Source: Verrucomicrobiaceae bacterium
Lineage (GTDB): Bacteria; Verrucomicrobiota; Verrucomicrobiia; Verrucomicrobiales; Verrucomicrobiaceae
NCBI GenBank assembly: GCA_019694165.1
Contig: JAIBCL010000019.1
Coordinates: forward strand, 1 to 64,000
Reading direction: 5' to 3'
DNA length: 64,000 nucleotides
Notes under the pieces: generated by a model
The model's database searches: none
What the model was told of the DNA's origin: nothing
The model's input: the letters and a program-made list of their open reading frames with translations, nothing else
Program-made: the position numbers and the translations under genes
In this document: one piece after another, positions 55,325 to 63,745 of the stretch
Numbering within the stretch: the stretch's first letter is position 1
How the letters are laid out: the number at the start of each line of letters is the position of its first letter

Positions 55325-55399
55325 TTCCGTGTATTCCGTGCCTTCCGTGGTTGTAAAATGGCATTGGGACTAACCACGAAAGGCACGGAATACACGGAA
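55325..55399. repeat. Inverted nonamer repeat, right of GxxExxY gene
   Basis: Arms of 28 bases at 55325-55352 and 55372-55399 pair at 27 of 28 positions, separated by 19 bases. The right arm begins AACCACGAAAGGCACGGAAT. The unit is the same nonamer family as the left repeat, and the flanking GCCGC-CAAAGCCGCAATTC resembles the sequence just before the left repeat. Confidence 0.85.
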
Positions 55400-55450
55400 G
55401 AGCTGTGAACTGAGGATTTGAAAACGGCATGACCTCCGTGGTTCCCCAAT

Positions 55451-58400
55451 TCACTTCCTCAAGAACTCAATCAAGTCCGCCATCTGCTGTGGTGTGATGG
55501 CTGCCTCCAGTCCCTCCGGCATGAGCGAGATGCCTGGGCTGCTCAAGGACTTGATGTCAGTGCGCAGGAGGGATTGCTGCGATCCATCCGCAAGCTTGAG
55601 GACCATGTTCCCAGCGGTCTCGCTGGCGATCAGCCCGGAGAGCGTGCGGCCATCATTCGTCTCGATGATGTAGAGAGCAAAGTTGGGCGACACCTCGCGG
55701 TTCGGATCGAGCACGTTGGTGAGAATCTGCTCCGGCGTCCATGCTTTGATCGTGCCGAGGTGCGGGCCGATGTCGTTGCCCTTGTCGCCGTGCTTGTGGC
55801 AGATCATGCAGGCGGTTTCATAGATTTTCTCGCCGCGAGCGGCGTCGGGCAAAGTAGTGGTGGGCTTTGGCCCGTCACCGCTTCCGTTTGGGGCTTCGGA
55901 CGTCTTCACGGGCTGAAGCCCATGAGTACTTTGCAGCCCCATCGCCGCCGCATACTTCGAGATGACCGCCGCGCGGTTCGAATTGCCCGACTCAAACAGC
56001 TTCGCGATGCGCGAGGCCAGCGGCTCGTTCTTCTGCCGTTGCAGCGTCGCCTTCGACGCCGCGCTGAGCTGGCCGGGCAGAATCTTCTTCGCCTCGATGG
56101 CATCCAGCAGCTTCGCGATGCGGTCCGTGCGCGACAGCATCAAAGCCACCGCCTTCTCCCGCAACGGCGGCGTGAGCTTCGGCCACGCGTCGATGAGGAT
56201 GTCGGCGACGGCAGGTTCGCGGTAGGAGCCGAGCGCGGAGAGGGCGGCGAGCTGGATCTCGGCGGGCTGGCTGGGCGCCAAAAGCGTGACAAGGATCGGA
56301 GCGGACTCCGTGATTTCGCCGAGGGTGATCAAGCTGATGTGCCTGGCACGGTCAGCCACCGGCAGTTCCGCATTGCCAGCTGCTATCGAGGCATCCGATC
56401 GGATGGACTTAAGCCAAGCCAGCCACTCCTCGCGCTCGCGCTCCGAGAGAGGAGTTTTGGCGAGCAGCTCGGCCTCGATGCGCGTGCCCTTGCCCGCCAG
56501 AGACTGATGCAGCGCGAGCAGCCCGGCTGCGCAGGACTTAGGATGGGTGCTCCAGCCGTTTTTGAATTTGCCTGTGAGGTCGAAAGTGAGAAAGGCGGGT
56601 CCGCCTTGATAGGCTCTCACAAAAGAAGCGACCGCGCGGCCTGTGAACGCGGCCAGCGCGTCGCTCTCCGAAGAACGGAATATCGACGTGATGCAAGACC
56701 GGCTGAGCGCCGTGCTGCCATCCAGCAGCGCGAAGGACATCCAGGGATCCAGCAAGTCATTCTGCTTGTGGCTCCAAATCATGCCGCCGGGAGTGAAGCA
56801 CCACGGGCCTGCGATCAGGGTGGCCTGGAAGCGCAGCACCGCGTCGTCTTGACCGGCAGCCATGCGGAGTTGCTGCGCAAAGCCAGTGAGAGGCTTCCAC
56901 GCATCAAGCGCACGCATCATGCGATCCGTGAGGCCGGGCATGCGCTGATGATCCAGGTGCCATGCCCACACCGGCTCGAATGCGCTCAAGATGTGAGCTT
57001 TGACTCGTGGGTGCGACTCTTTGGTCAAGAGCTGGGAAAGCTCATCGGGACTCAGAACATCAAGCCTCGAGAGCAGCGACACCGCTGCCATTCTCCCCGA
57101 CGCCTCGCCTGACTGGCTCAGTTTAAGAAGCTCCGTCTTTGCATCCGATGCATTGCGCTCGAAGAGCAACCGCTGCGCCGTCTCGCGATGCCAGGCGTTT
57201 GGATGATCGAGGAGGGCGACGAGTTCGGCGGTGGTGGCGCGGCTGAGCAAGGTAGTGCGGGGCTTTAGCCCGTCACCATGATGGTTCGAGCTAAAGCTCT
57301 GAACTACTTTGGGAGCCAAGCGCCAGATTCTTCCGCGATCACGCCCACGCAGCAGATCGAGCGCGGCGTGGATGTCGTCGGGGATGCTCCAGGGGTGCTC
57401 GATGACTTCGCGGTACATGTCACACACGTGCAGGCAGCCGTCGGGGGCGTTGGTGAAGTTAACGGGACGGAACCAGAGATCGCCGCTGGTGCAGAAGTTT
57501 TTGTTTCCATCGACCTGCGTGGCTTTGAAGGTGACGCCGTCGGGTGTGAGCTTGAGGCGGTAGAATAGATTGCCCGCCACGTCGGCGACGAAGGCGAAGT
57601 CGCGATACTCCTTGGGATACGCATCGCCACGATACACGCAGATGCCGCTCGACGAGGTGACGACACCGGCGCCGACGAGTTCGCTTTTCGGCAGTGTACT
57701 GCCTTCGCTGACCCAGCGCTTCGCGCGAAACTCGCGCCACGGTTCGGGCGGGCTGGTGCGATAGACGGGGAGCTGGTCACCGGCCTCGGCGCAGTCGTTG
57801 AGAGCGCTGGGGACGACGAGATACGGATTCCGTGCGAGGTAGCGATATGGCAGGACGACGTGCTGGCAGGGATTGCGGATGTTGCAGAGGAAGCGATTGC
57901 CCCAGTCGTCGAAGGTGTTGCCAAAGCGCGCGCCACCGCTTTCGAGGCGCACGTCGCCGGTGCTCGGGTCGAAGGAGAAATCGTTGCGCTTGAAAGCGAC
58001 GGGTTTGAAACCGTTTGGCAGCGGCATCACGCTCTCGCTGTCCGGCACGCGCTCGATGGTGCCGCCGTTCGATCCGCCGGCGACGTAGATGCGGTGGTCG
58101 AGTCCCCAGATGGGATTGTTCATGACGGCCTGCACGTTGAGCTTCGTGAAGCCGGTGAAGACTTTTTGTTTCACCTCGGCCACGCCATCGCCGTCGGTGT
58201 CTTTGAGATACCAGATGTCCGGCGTGGCGGTGACGAAGATGCCGCCCTTCCAGCACGCCGCGCCCGTGGGCCACGAGAGGCCGTCGGCGAAGACGGTGGC
58301 CTTGTCGAAGACGCCGTCGCCATCGGTGTCCACGAGCAGGCGCACCCTGCCGATGGGCATGTCCGTGGGGTTCAACTGGCTGTGCTTGTGGTGCTCCTTG

Positions 58401-58654
58401 TCGGTGTAGGGGTAATCGTTCATCTCGCAGACGTAGGCGCGGCCGTCCTCGTCGTAGGTGAGCGACACGGGATCGGTGACGAGCGGCTCCGCGGCGATGA
58501 GCTGCATCTCGAAGCCATCGAGCACATGCATGGTCTTCGCGGCATCCTTCGGTTCCGTCGGTGGCGCGGAAGGAAACTTCAAATCAGCGGATCCCGACGC
58601 GCCTGGGATCCACAGGACGAGCGGGAGGAGGAGCAGGGTGAGGCCGGTCTTCAT
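55451..58654 (-). CDS. PVC-type haem-binding propeller/HEAT protein with two palindromic inserts
   Basis: A 1,067-residue exported protein, architecture as in the protein at 35931: signal peptide, propeller (about residues 40-440; DTDGDGVFDKATVF, DTDGDGVAEVKQKV, WFRPVNFTNAPDG), HEAT-like repeats (about 470-905) and a C-terminal cytochrome segment with CMICH (949-953), IGPHLGTIKAWTPEQILTNV and SGLIASETAGNMVLK. Two short stretches are unlike family sequence: residues 449-469 between IWRLAPK and SRATTAELVALL, and residues 908-935 just before the haem domain. Both are encoded by related palindromic elements and share the peptide GDG-(L/P)-KP-(R/T)-TT. Both inserts sit at domain borders, where they may be tolerated. 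Confidence 0.9.
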   Translation of the reverse strand: MKTGLTLLLLPLVLWIPGASGSADLKFPSAPPTEPKDAAKTMHVLDGFEMQLIAAEPLVTDPVSLTYDEDGRAYVCEMNDYPYTDKEHHKHSQLNPTDMPIGRVRLLVDTDGDGVFDKATVFADGLSWPTGAACWKGGIFVTATPDIWYLKDTDGDGVAEVKQKVFTGFTKLNVQAVMNNPIWGLDHRIYVAGGSNGGTIERVPDSESVMPLPNGFKPVAFKRNDFSFDPSTGDVRLESGGARFGNTFDDWGNRFLCNIRNPCQHVVLPYRYLARNPYLVVPSALNDCAEAGDQLPVYRTSPPEPWREFRAKRWVSEGSTLPKSELVGAGVVTSSSGICVYRGDAYPKEYRDFAFVADVAGNLFYRLKLTPDGVTFKATQVDGNKNFCTSGDLWFRPVNFTNAPDGCLHVCDMYREVIEHPWSIPDDIHAALDLLRGRDRGRIWRLAPKVVQSFSSNHHGDGLKPRTTLLSRATTAELVALLDHPNAWHRETAQRLLFERNASDAKTELLKLSQSGEASGRMAAVSLLSRLDVLSPDELSQLLTKESHPRVKAHILSAFEPVWAWHLDHQRMPGLTDRMMRALDAWKPLTGFAQQLRMAAGQDDAVLRFQATLIAGPWCFTPGGMIWSHKQNDLLDPWMSFALLDGSTALSRSCITSIFRSSESDALAAFTGRAVASFVRAYQGGPAFLTFDLTGKFKNGWSTHPKSCAAGLLALHQSLAGKGTRIEAELLAKTPLSEREREEWLAWLKSIRSDASIAAGNAELPVADRARHISLITLGEITESAPILVTLLAPSQPAEIQLAALSALGSYREPAVADILIDAWPKLTPPLREKAVALMLSRTDRIAKLLDAIEAKKILPGQLSAASKATLQRQKNEPLASRIAKLFESGNSNRAAVISKYAAAMGLQSTHGLQPVKTSEAPNGSGDGPKPTTTLPDAARGEKIYETACMICHKHGDKGNDIGPHLGTIKAWTPEQILTNVLDPNREVSPNFALYIIETNDGRTLSGLIASETAGNMVLKLADGSQQSLLRTDIKSLSSPGISLMPEGLEAAITPQQMADLIEFLRK
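55850..55933. repeat. In-frame palindromic element B (84 bp) in haem-protein gene
   Basis: 84 bases, 28 codons. Arms CAAAGTAGTGGTGGGCTTTG and the complement of CAAAGTACTCATGGGCTTCA are imperfectly paired, each with its own small hairpin (GGGCTTTGGCCC, GGGCTGAAGCCC). On the coding strand it reads QSTHGLQPVKTSEA followed by PNGSGDGPKPTTTL. Related to element A at 57248-57311. Confidence 0.8.
57248..57311. repeat. In-frame palindromic element A (64 bp) in haem-protein gene
   Basis: The element runs from CAAGGTAGTGCGGGGCTTTA to GAGCTAAAGCTCTGAACTAC with TTTG. The arms are imperfect complements; each folds as a small hairpin (GGGC-TTTA-GCCC and GAGC-TAAA-GCTC) and the centre is ACCATGATGGT. The coding-strand product is KVVQSFSSNHHGDGLKPRTT plus L. 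It shares the GACGGGC(T/C)AAAGCCC core with element B in the same frame. Confidence 0.8.
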
Positions 58655-58714
58655 CGCTGGACAGAACGGAGGTCCCGCCCGCGTCCAATCACGCCAGGGT
58701 CACGCCGAAGACAC

Positions 58715-58743
58715 AAAAAAGGCGGACCGTCGCCGGCCCGCCT
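58715..58743 (-). terminator. Terminator of rpmB
   Basis: On the minus strand AGGCGGGCC, a 6-base loop, then GGTCCGCCT pair at 8 of 9 positions, followed by TTTTTT (58715-58720). It lies just past the end of rpmB. Confidence 0.85.
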
Positions 58744-58780
58744 CGTGGGGATGAAATGAAAACCTGAAAACCGAAGCGGA

Positions 58781-59044
58781 TCAGACGACGCCCGCCTTCT
58801 TGAGCGTGGCGTAGGCACCGTTCTTGTCGAGCGTCTTCAGCGCGCGGGCGGTGAGCTTGACGGTGATGTACTTCTTCAGCTCGGGCACCCAGATGCGCTT
58901 CTTCTGGAGGTTCGGCAGGATGATGCGCTTGACGCGCTTGGTGATGTGACGGCCGATGCCGCCTTCCTTCTTCGCCTTGCCGCTGCGATGAATGTGGTGA
59001 CCGCGCGTGACGCCGACTCCTGTGATCTGACAAACTCTGGCCAT
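58781..59044 (-). CDS. rpmB: 50S ribosomal protein L28
   Basis: An 87-residue L28: MARVCQITGVGVTRGHHIHR, GIGRHITKRVKRIILPNLQK and KKYITVKLTARALKTLDKNG are the family pattern. It binds 23S rRNA in the large subunit. Only one Cys is present, so it is the zinc-free form. The ATG at 59044 fits the family start; the longer open frame upstream is unrelated. A terminator follows at 58715-58743. Confidence 0.95.
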   Translation of the reverse strand: MARVCQITGVGVTRGHHIHRSGKAKKEGGIGRHITKRVKRIILPNLQKKRIWVPELKKYITVKLTARALKTLDKNGAYATLKKAGVV

Positions 59045-59178
59045 AAGATGATCCGGGTGAGAAATTTTTGGGGCGCGGAGGATAGCCCCGAACCCCCGAG
59101 CGTCAAGCGCTCGATGGATTCGTTTTGAACCGCCGCAGACGCAGGGGAGGACCGCTCGTGCGAGGAACGGCAACAGGG

Positions 59179-59739
59179 TCAATTCAAGCCCACGTCCTCG
59201 GGCATCCGGGACATGAGGTGGTACACCGGTCCCATCTCGGTGAGGATGGCACCCCAGAGCTGTGCCGGCTCCCGCGAGGTGACGACGGTGCGCCTCGGCG
59301 GCGTGACGATCCAGGAGTTCCGCTTCAGCTCGGTCTCGATCTGGCCGCGCGCCCAGCCGGAGTAGCCGACGAAGCCGCGCACCTCGTGCCCCATGCTGAG
59401 TTCGTGCAGCGCGTCCTGGACGGAGAGATGCGTGGCGCACTTGATCACCTTTTTCTTCTCGCTCCAGCGCAGGGAGGCAAAGGCCAGCTTGTCGGTGGAG
59501 ACGGGACCGCCGAGGAAGACGGGCACATGCGCGAGTCCGCCCAGCTCCTGGTCGGGGAGCAGGTCCTGGACGAGTTTGTCCAGAGGGCGGTTCAGGATGT
59601 AACCGAAGGCGCCGTCATCGGAATTGTGCGCGGCGAGGTAGATGACGGAGCGCGAGAAGTGCGGGTCGCGCATGGTGGGGGCGGCGAGCAGCAGAGAGCC
59701 GCCGAGCGGGGGCATGGGGGGTGAATCGTCGTCGGACAT
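59179..59739 (-). CDS. yqgE: YqgE/AlgH family protein
   Basis: A 186-residue UPF0301 (DUF179) protein: GSLLLAAPTMRDPHFSRSVIYL, GAFGYILNRPL, VFLGGPVSTDKLAFASLR and GFVGYSGWARGQIETELKRNSW are signatures. The molecular role is not established (linked to transcriptional regulation in some bacteria). I chose the ATG at 59739, directly before SDDDSPPMPPLGG; an in-frame ATG at 59790 is possible. It precedes rpmB on the same strand with a 134-base gap. Confidence 0.92.
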   Translation of the reverse strand: MSDDDSPPMPPLGGSLLLAAPTMRDPHFSRSVIYLAAHNSDDGAFGYILNRPLDKLVQDLLPDQELGGLAHVPVFLGGPVSTDKLAFASLRWSEKKKVIKCATHLSVQDALHELSMGHEVRGFVGYSGWARGQIETELKRNSWIVTPPRRTVVTSREPAQLWGAILTEMGPVYHLMSRMPEDVGLN

Positions 59740-59928
59740 GGGGCGGATCAGCGACGCCGACATGGATAGTGCAGATGCGCCGGTTTGCACCGGGATTCTG
59801 CCGAGGACACCAAACGTCTGCGGCCACCGGTCAGGCGCACAGGCGATGCTCGAGCGGCACCGCGCTCCCGCGAGTTAGTTTGACCGCAGCATTGACAGCA
59901 TGGCCTCCATTTCGATAATGGCGGCCTT

Positions 59929-60423
59929 ATGACTTTGTCGGCACGACTCCTCGCGAAACGCCTGCTCCCGCTGGCGCTGGCCGCCCTGGCGGCGACCTCC
60001 TGCACCATCACGGCCAAGGGGCCTGGAGGCGAGATCGCAAAGGTGAAGTACTACAACTTGCAGCCCACGCAGGTGCTCAAGACCCCGGACCCGACGATCC
60101 TCTTCGAGCGCCAGCATTACCTCTACGGTGCCTTCACGGCGGCGGAGCAGATCAAGCGCACGGGCAACTACTTCACGGTGATGTGGCGAGCCCAAGACCG
60201 CACGCAGCCGGTCACGGTGAGATTCGAGTACCGCCAGGAGAAGACGGCCCTCGACGTGAAGAAGCAGGAGCAGGAGGTGACGGACATCCGCCGGAACAAT
60301 GTGACGGAATTCCGCGTGGTGGGGAAGGATTTCGAGGACGGAGGCCGGGTGACGGCGTGGCGCGTGACGCTGCTGCGCGGCAAGGAGGAGCTGGTGAGCC
60401 AGAATTCCTATCTCTGGAAGTAG
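59929..60423 (+). CDS. Predicted lipoprotein of unknown function
   Basis: A 164-residue protein with a lipoprotein signal: two Arg/Lys in the first 11 residues, hydrophobic LLPLALAALAATSC with a lipobox (AATS-C) at residue 25. The mature part is beta-rich (VKYYNLQPTQVLKT, YFTVMWRAQ, VTVRFEYRQEK, VTEFRVVG). I do not recognise the family. It is divergent from yqgE and followed 81 bases later by the STAS gene. Confidence 0.8.
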   Translation: MTLSARLLAKRLLPLALAALAATSCTITAKGPGGEIAKVKYYNLQPTQVLKTPDPTILFERQHYLYGAFTAAEQIKRTGNYFTVMWRAQDRTQPVTVRFEYRQEKTALDVKKQEQEVTDIRRNNVTEFRVVGKDFEDGGRVTAWRVTLLRGKEELVSQNSYLWK

Positions 60424-60504
60424 CCGCCTGCGGCGGGCGGGATGCATCACACGGCCATGCGCCCGTGATCTTCGTATGAAGTTCTGAATCCGCTGTTTGT
60501 CGTC

Positions 60505-61044
60505 GTGCATGCCGTCTCTTCCATACTCGTGGGCAAAATCGGCTCCGTTCTGTGGATGCGCGTGACGGGGAAGGGGACGTTTCAAAACAGCATCGAAGTG
60601 AAGCGTTGCTTCCAGTCCGTCATCGCGGCGGGGACGAAGGACTTTGTGGTGGACCTCGAGTGTTGCCCCACGATGGACTCCACCTTCCTCGGCACCCTCA
60701 CCGGGGCGGCGCTGAACCTGCGCGATGCCGGCGGCGGCGGACTGAGCATCCTCAATGCGAACGAGCGCAACCAGCATCTGCTCACCAGCCTCGGTCTCGA
60801 TCACATTCTCGCGCTCGATCTCGACGGCACGTCGTGGGCTGAAGAGCGCAAGGAAGCGTCCCGGCAGCTCGCCCAATGCGACGGGCAGACCGCGCCCGTT
60901 TGCAAGGAAGAACAGGCGCGCCAAGTGCTCCAGGCCCACGAGGCCCTCACTGCGGCCAACGCGGCGAACCTCTGCAAGTTCAAGGACGTGATCCAGTTTC
61001 TCAAAGAAGAACTGGATGTGCCGGGCGGCGACGCAAAGAAATGA
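60505..61044 (+). CDS. STAS domain protein (anti-sigma factor antagonist-like)
   Basis: A 179-residue protein. Residues 1-100 match a STAS fold: VLWMRVTGKGTFQNSIEVKR, FVVDLECCPTMDSTFLGTLT with the DST that carries the phosphorylatable Ser/Thr in SpoIIAA-like proteins, and GGLSILNANERNQHLLTSLG. The C-terminal 75 residues are helical (AEERKEASRQLAQ, then LQAHEALTAANAANLCKF). It probably works in a partner-switching signalling pathway, but no kinase or sigma factor is nearby. The start is a GTG at 60505; no better in-frame ATG is present upstream. Confidence 0.85.
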   Translation: MHAVSSILVGKIGSVLWMRVTGKGTFQNSIEVKRCFQSVIAAGTKDFVVDLECCPTMDSTFLGTLTGAALNLRDAGGGGLSILNANERNQHLLTSLGLDHILALDLDGTSWAEERKEASRQLAQCDGQTAPVCKEEQARQVLQAHEALTAANAANLCKFKDVIQFLKEELDVPGGDAKK

Positions 61045-61182
61045 ACCCGGGCCGCCCGCTCCCACGCTGCGCGTGCAGAACTGGCGGAGCTGCCGCCACC
61101 ATGTCGCGGCCCGGCTTGACGCGGAGCCATGCATGACCATGGCGGCGCTTGCACCTGACTGCTTCGACTCTATCCATCGCCC

Positions 61183-62733
61183 ATGCAAAAACTCTCCCGC
61201 TCCAGCGGCATCCTGCTTCATCCCACCTCGCTGCCCGGGCGCTTCGGCATCGGCGAAATCGGGCCGGAGGCCCATCGCTGGCTCGATGAACTTGCGAAGA
61301 TGGGCCAGAGCGTATGGCAGGTGCTGCCGCTCGGCCCCACGGGATATGGGAACTCGCCCTACCAGTCGCTCTCCAGTTTCGCGGGTAATCCGCTGCTCAT
61401 CAGCTTCGACGCGTTGCGCAATGACGGCGCGCTCCAGCCGCAGGACCTCGCCATGGTGCCGGCTTTTGATTCCTCCCGCGTGCAGTTCGGTCCGGTCATC
61501 GAAGTGCGAATGGCCTTCCTCAAGCTCGCGGCGCGGCGCTTTCTCACGCAGTGCGATGGCAGCCCGCTGATGCGGAAGGCATTTGATTCGTTCTGTGACC
61601 GCGAGGCCGCCTGGCTGGATGATTACGCGATCTTCGCCTCGCTGAAGGAAGAGCAGGGCTTCGCGGCATGGAGCGACTGGCCGCGTGAGATCGCCCTGCG
61701 GGAGCCGCAGGCCATGGCGCGGGCCATGGTGCGCCGCGCCGAGGAGATCGAGGAACACAAAGCGCTGCAGTTCTTCTTCGACCGCCAGTGGCAGTCCCTG
61801 CGCCGGCACGCGCGGCAGCTCGGCATCACGCTGGTGGGTGACATCCCCATCTTTGCCGCGCACGATAGCGCGGACGTGTGGGCCAGCCCGCATTTGTTCG
61901 AGCTGGACGGCAACGGCAGACCAACCGTCGTCGCCGGCGTGCCGCCGGACTACTTCAGCGCCACCGGGCAACGGTGGGGAAATCCACTGTACAAATGGCC
62001 TGCGCACAAGGCGGAGAACTTCGCCTGGTGGAAGGCGCGCATGCGCAAGACACTCGAGTGCGTCGATGTCGTGCGCATCGATCACTTCCGCGGCTTCGCC
62101 AGCTACTGGGAGATACCCGCCGGCGAGCCCACTGCTGTGAACGGCCGCTGGGTGGAGGCCCCGGGGGACGATCTGTTCGATGCGCTGAAAAAAGAACTCG
62201 GCTCCGAGGTGCCCGTCATCGCCGAGGACCTGGGCATCATCACCCCCGATGTTACCGCGCTGCGCGAGCGCCACGGCTTCCCCGGCATGAAAGTCATGCA
62301 GTTCGCCTTCGGTGCGGACACGCTGGCCGAGGACTACATTCCGGAAAATTACCCCGAGCAATGCGTGGCCTACACCGGCACGCACGACAACGATACCACG
62401 CTCGGTCTCTTCCGCAGCGGTCCTGGTGGCGATACCACGCGCACCATCGAGCAGGTCGAGGCCGAACGCCGGAACATCACCGGCTACACCGGCACCGATG
62501 GCTCCGAATTGAACTGGGATTTCATCAGGCGCGTCATGGCATCCAAGGCGAAGCTGGCCATCGCTCCCATGCAGGATGTACTCGGCCTCGGCAGCGAGGC
62601 GCGAATGAACGTCCCGGGCAAACTAGGCGACTATTGGACGTGGCGCTTCCTCTGGGAGGACCTCACCCCGGAGATCGAGCAGCGCATGGCCGCCCTTGCC
62701 CGAGAGACCGGACGCTCCAGCGCCGCCGCCTGA
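61183..62733 (+). CDS. malQ: 4-alpha-glucanotransferase
   Basis: A 516-residue GH77 amylomaltase that moves glucan segments between alpha-1,4-glucans in glycogen and maltodextrin metabolism. Family motifs: RSSGILLHPTSLPGRFGIGE, SPYQSLSSFAGNPLLI, VGDIPIFAAHDSADVW, the nucleophile Asp in VRIDHFRGFASYWE, the acid/base Glu in IAEDLGIITPDV, and GTHDNDTT. The length is as expected. The start at 61183 (MQKLSRSSG) matches the family. Cytoplasmic. Confidence 0.96.
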   Translation: MQKLSRSSGILLHPTSLPGRFGIGEIGPEAHRWLDELAKMGQSVWQVLPLGPTGYGNSPYQSLSSFAGNPLLISFDALRNDGALQPQDLAMVPAFDSSRVQFGPVIEVRMAFLKLAARRFLTQCDGSPLMRKAFDSFCDREAAWLDDYAIFASLKEEQGFAAWSDWPREIALREPQAMARAMVRRAEEIEEHKALQFFFDRQWQSLRRHARQLGITLVGDIPIFAAHDSADVWASPHLFELDGNGRPTVVAGVPPDYFSATGQRWGNPLYKWPAHKAENFAWWKARMRKTLECVDVVRIDHFRGFASYWEIPAGEPTAVNGRWVEAPGDDLFDALKKELGSEVPVIAEDLGIITPDVTALRERHGFPGMKVMQFAFGADTLAEDYIPENYPEQCVAYTGTHDNDTTLGLFRSGPGGDTTRTIEQVEAERRNITGYTGTDGSELNWDFIRRVMASKAKLAIAPMQDVLGLGSEARMNVPGKLGDYWTWRFLWEDLTPEIEQRMAALARETGRSSAAA

Positions 62734-62913
62734 ACTGACGAACGTCAGTGCTTTCAGCAGGCAGGCTGCCGGCCCGGGCCGGCTGAAGACCATTTGCGCA
62801 AGAATCCCGGCAACACAGCATAGCGCCCGCCTCATTTCTCGGTCCCGACCGTCCGCCAGCCGCGCTCTGTCCTTGTTCGCCGCGCAAACCGCGCCCACAC
62901 TCACCACCGCATC

Positions 62914-63636
62914 ATGCGCTACGCCATCTTCGACCTCGACCACACGTTGCTGCCGCACGATACGCAGGCCCTGTTCTGCAACTTCGTGCTGAGGCGGGAG
63001 CGCTGGAGGACGCTTATGCATCTGGTCTTCCTTCCGGTCGCCGCACTTTATGCGCTCAGGCTCGTCGATGTCGAGACCGCGAAGTGCGCCTTCCTCGCCT
63101 TCCTCTGGCGGATGCCGAAGGAGCGGCTGATGCGCTATGCACGCGAATTTGCCGAAACAGACGCCAGGCAACGCTGCTACCCGGAACTCGTCGGCGAGAT
63201 CGAGCGTCACCGCCGCGAGGGCCGCGCGCTCGTGCTCAACACCGCCAGCCCCTGCATTTATCCCGCCGATATCGCACGCGTGCTCGGGTTCGACCACTGC
63301 ATCGCCACGCCGCTTGTCATCGAGGACCCGATGCCGCTCATTCCGCATCTCAGCGGCGCGAACAACAAGAAGCAGCAGAAAATCCCAAACATGGAACGCG
63401 ACGTGCCGGGTCTCGCCACGCTCACGCCCGAGGAACGCGCCGGTTGCTGGAGCTACTCCGACAGTCCCGCTGACATCCCGCTTCTGGAATTCAGCGGCCG
63501 GCAGGTTCTCGTGCATCCAGGACGCCGGCTCGCCGCACACTTTCCCACAGCCACTGTCCTGCGCCCCCCCCGTCCTTACCAGAACAAGTTCGCCGACATG
63601 CTCTGCGTCGTGCGCCAGGTCCTGGGGTTGTATTGA
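62914..63636 (+). CDS. HAD-IB family phosphatase
   Basis: A 240-residue HAD hydrolase of the SerB-like subfamily. Motif I is DLDHTLL (D7, D9), motif II is LNTASP with Thr/Ser, motif III Lys lies in ANNKKQQK and motif IV is YSDSPADIPLLE. The cap is helical. It would remove phosphate from a small molecule; phosphoserine or a related compound is possible, but the substrate is not determined. It is the last protein gene before tRNA-Arg. Confidence 0.88.
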   Translation: MRYAIFDLDHTLLPHDTQALFCNFVLRRERWRTLMHLVFLPVAALYALRLVDVETAKCAFLAFLWRMPKERLMRYAREFAETDARQRCYPELVGEIERHRREGRALVLNTASPCIYPADIARVLGFDHCIATPLVIEDPMPLIPHLSGANNKKQQKIPNMERDVPGLATLTPEERAGCWSYSDSPADIPLLEFSGRQVLVHPGRRLAAHFPTATVLRPPRPYQNKFADMLCVVRQVLGLY

Positions 63637-63672
63637 GCTGCAAAGCGGATACACTCGCCGCCCGTCGCAACG

Positions 63673-63745
63673 GCACCCGTAGCTCAGTGGATAGAGCAGC
63701 GGATTTCTAATCCGCTGGTCGCAGGTTCGATCCCTGCCGGGTGCG
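63673..63745 (+). tRNA. tRNA-Arg (anticodon UCU)
   Basis: The cloverleaf is complete: acceptor GCACCCG (63673-63679) with CGGGTGC (63738-63744), D arm from AGCTCAGTGG, anticodon stem GCGGA/TCCGC with loop TTTCTAA and anticodon TCT, and T arm GCAGG-TTCGATC-CCTGC. The discriminator is G; CCA is not encoded. It reads AGA codons. The antisense strand carries a long open frame, which is spurious. Confidence 0.97.

Noticed and set aside
54637..55399. Nonamer repeats considered as a CRISPR array
   Set aside because: The units are 9 bases, contiguous and arranged as inverted hairpins; there are no regular spacers and no cas genes.
59875..62385. 836-codon minus-strand open frame
   Set aside because: It runs antisense through a lipoprotein, the STAS gene and malQ, all with clear motifs.
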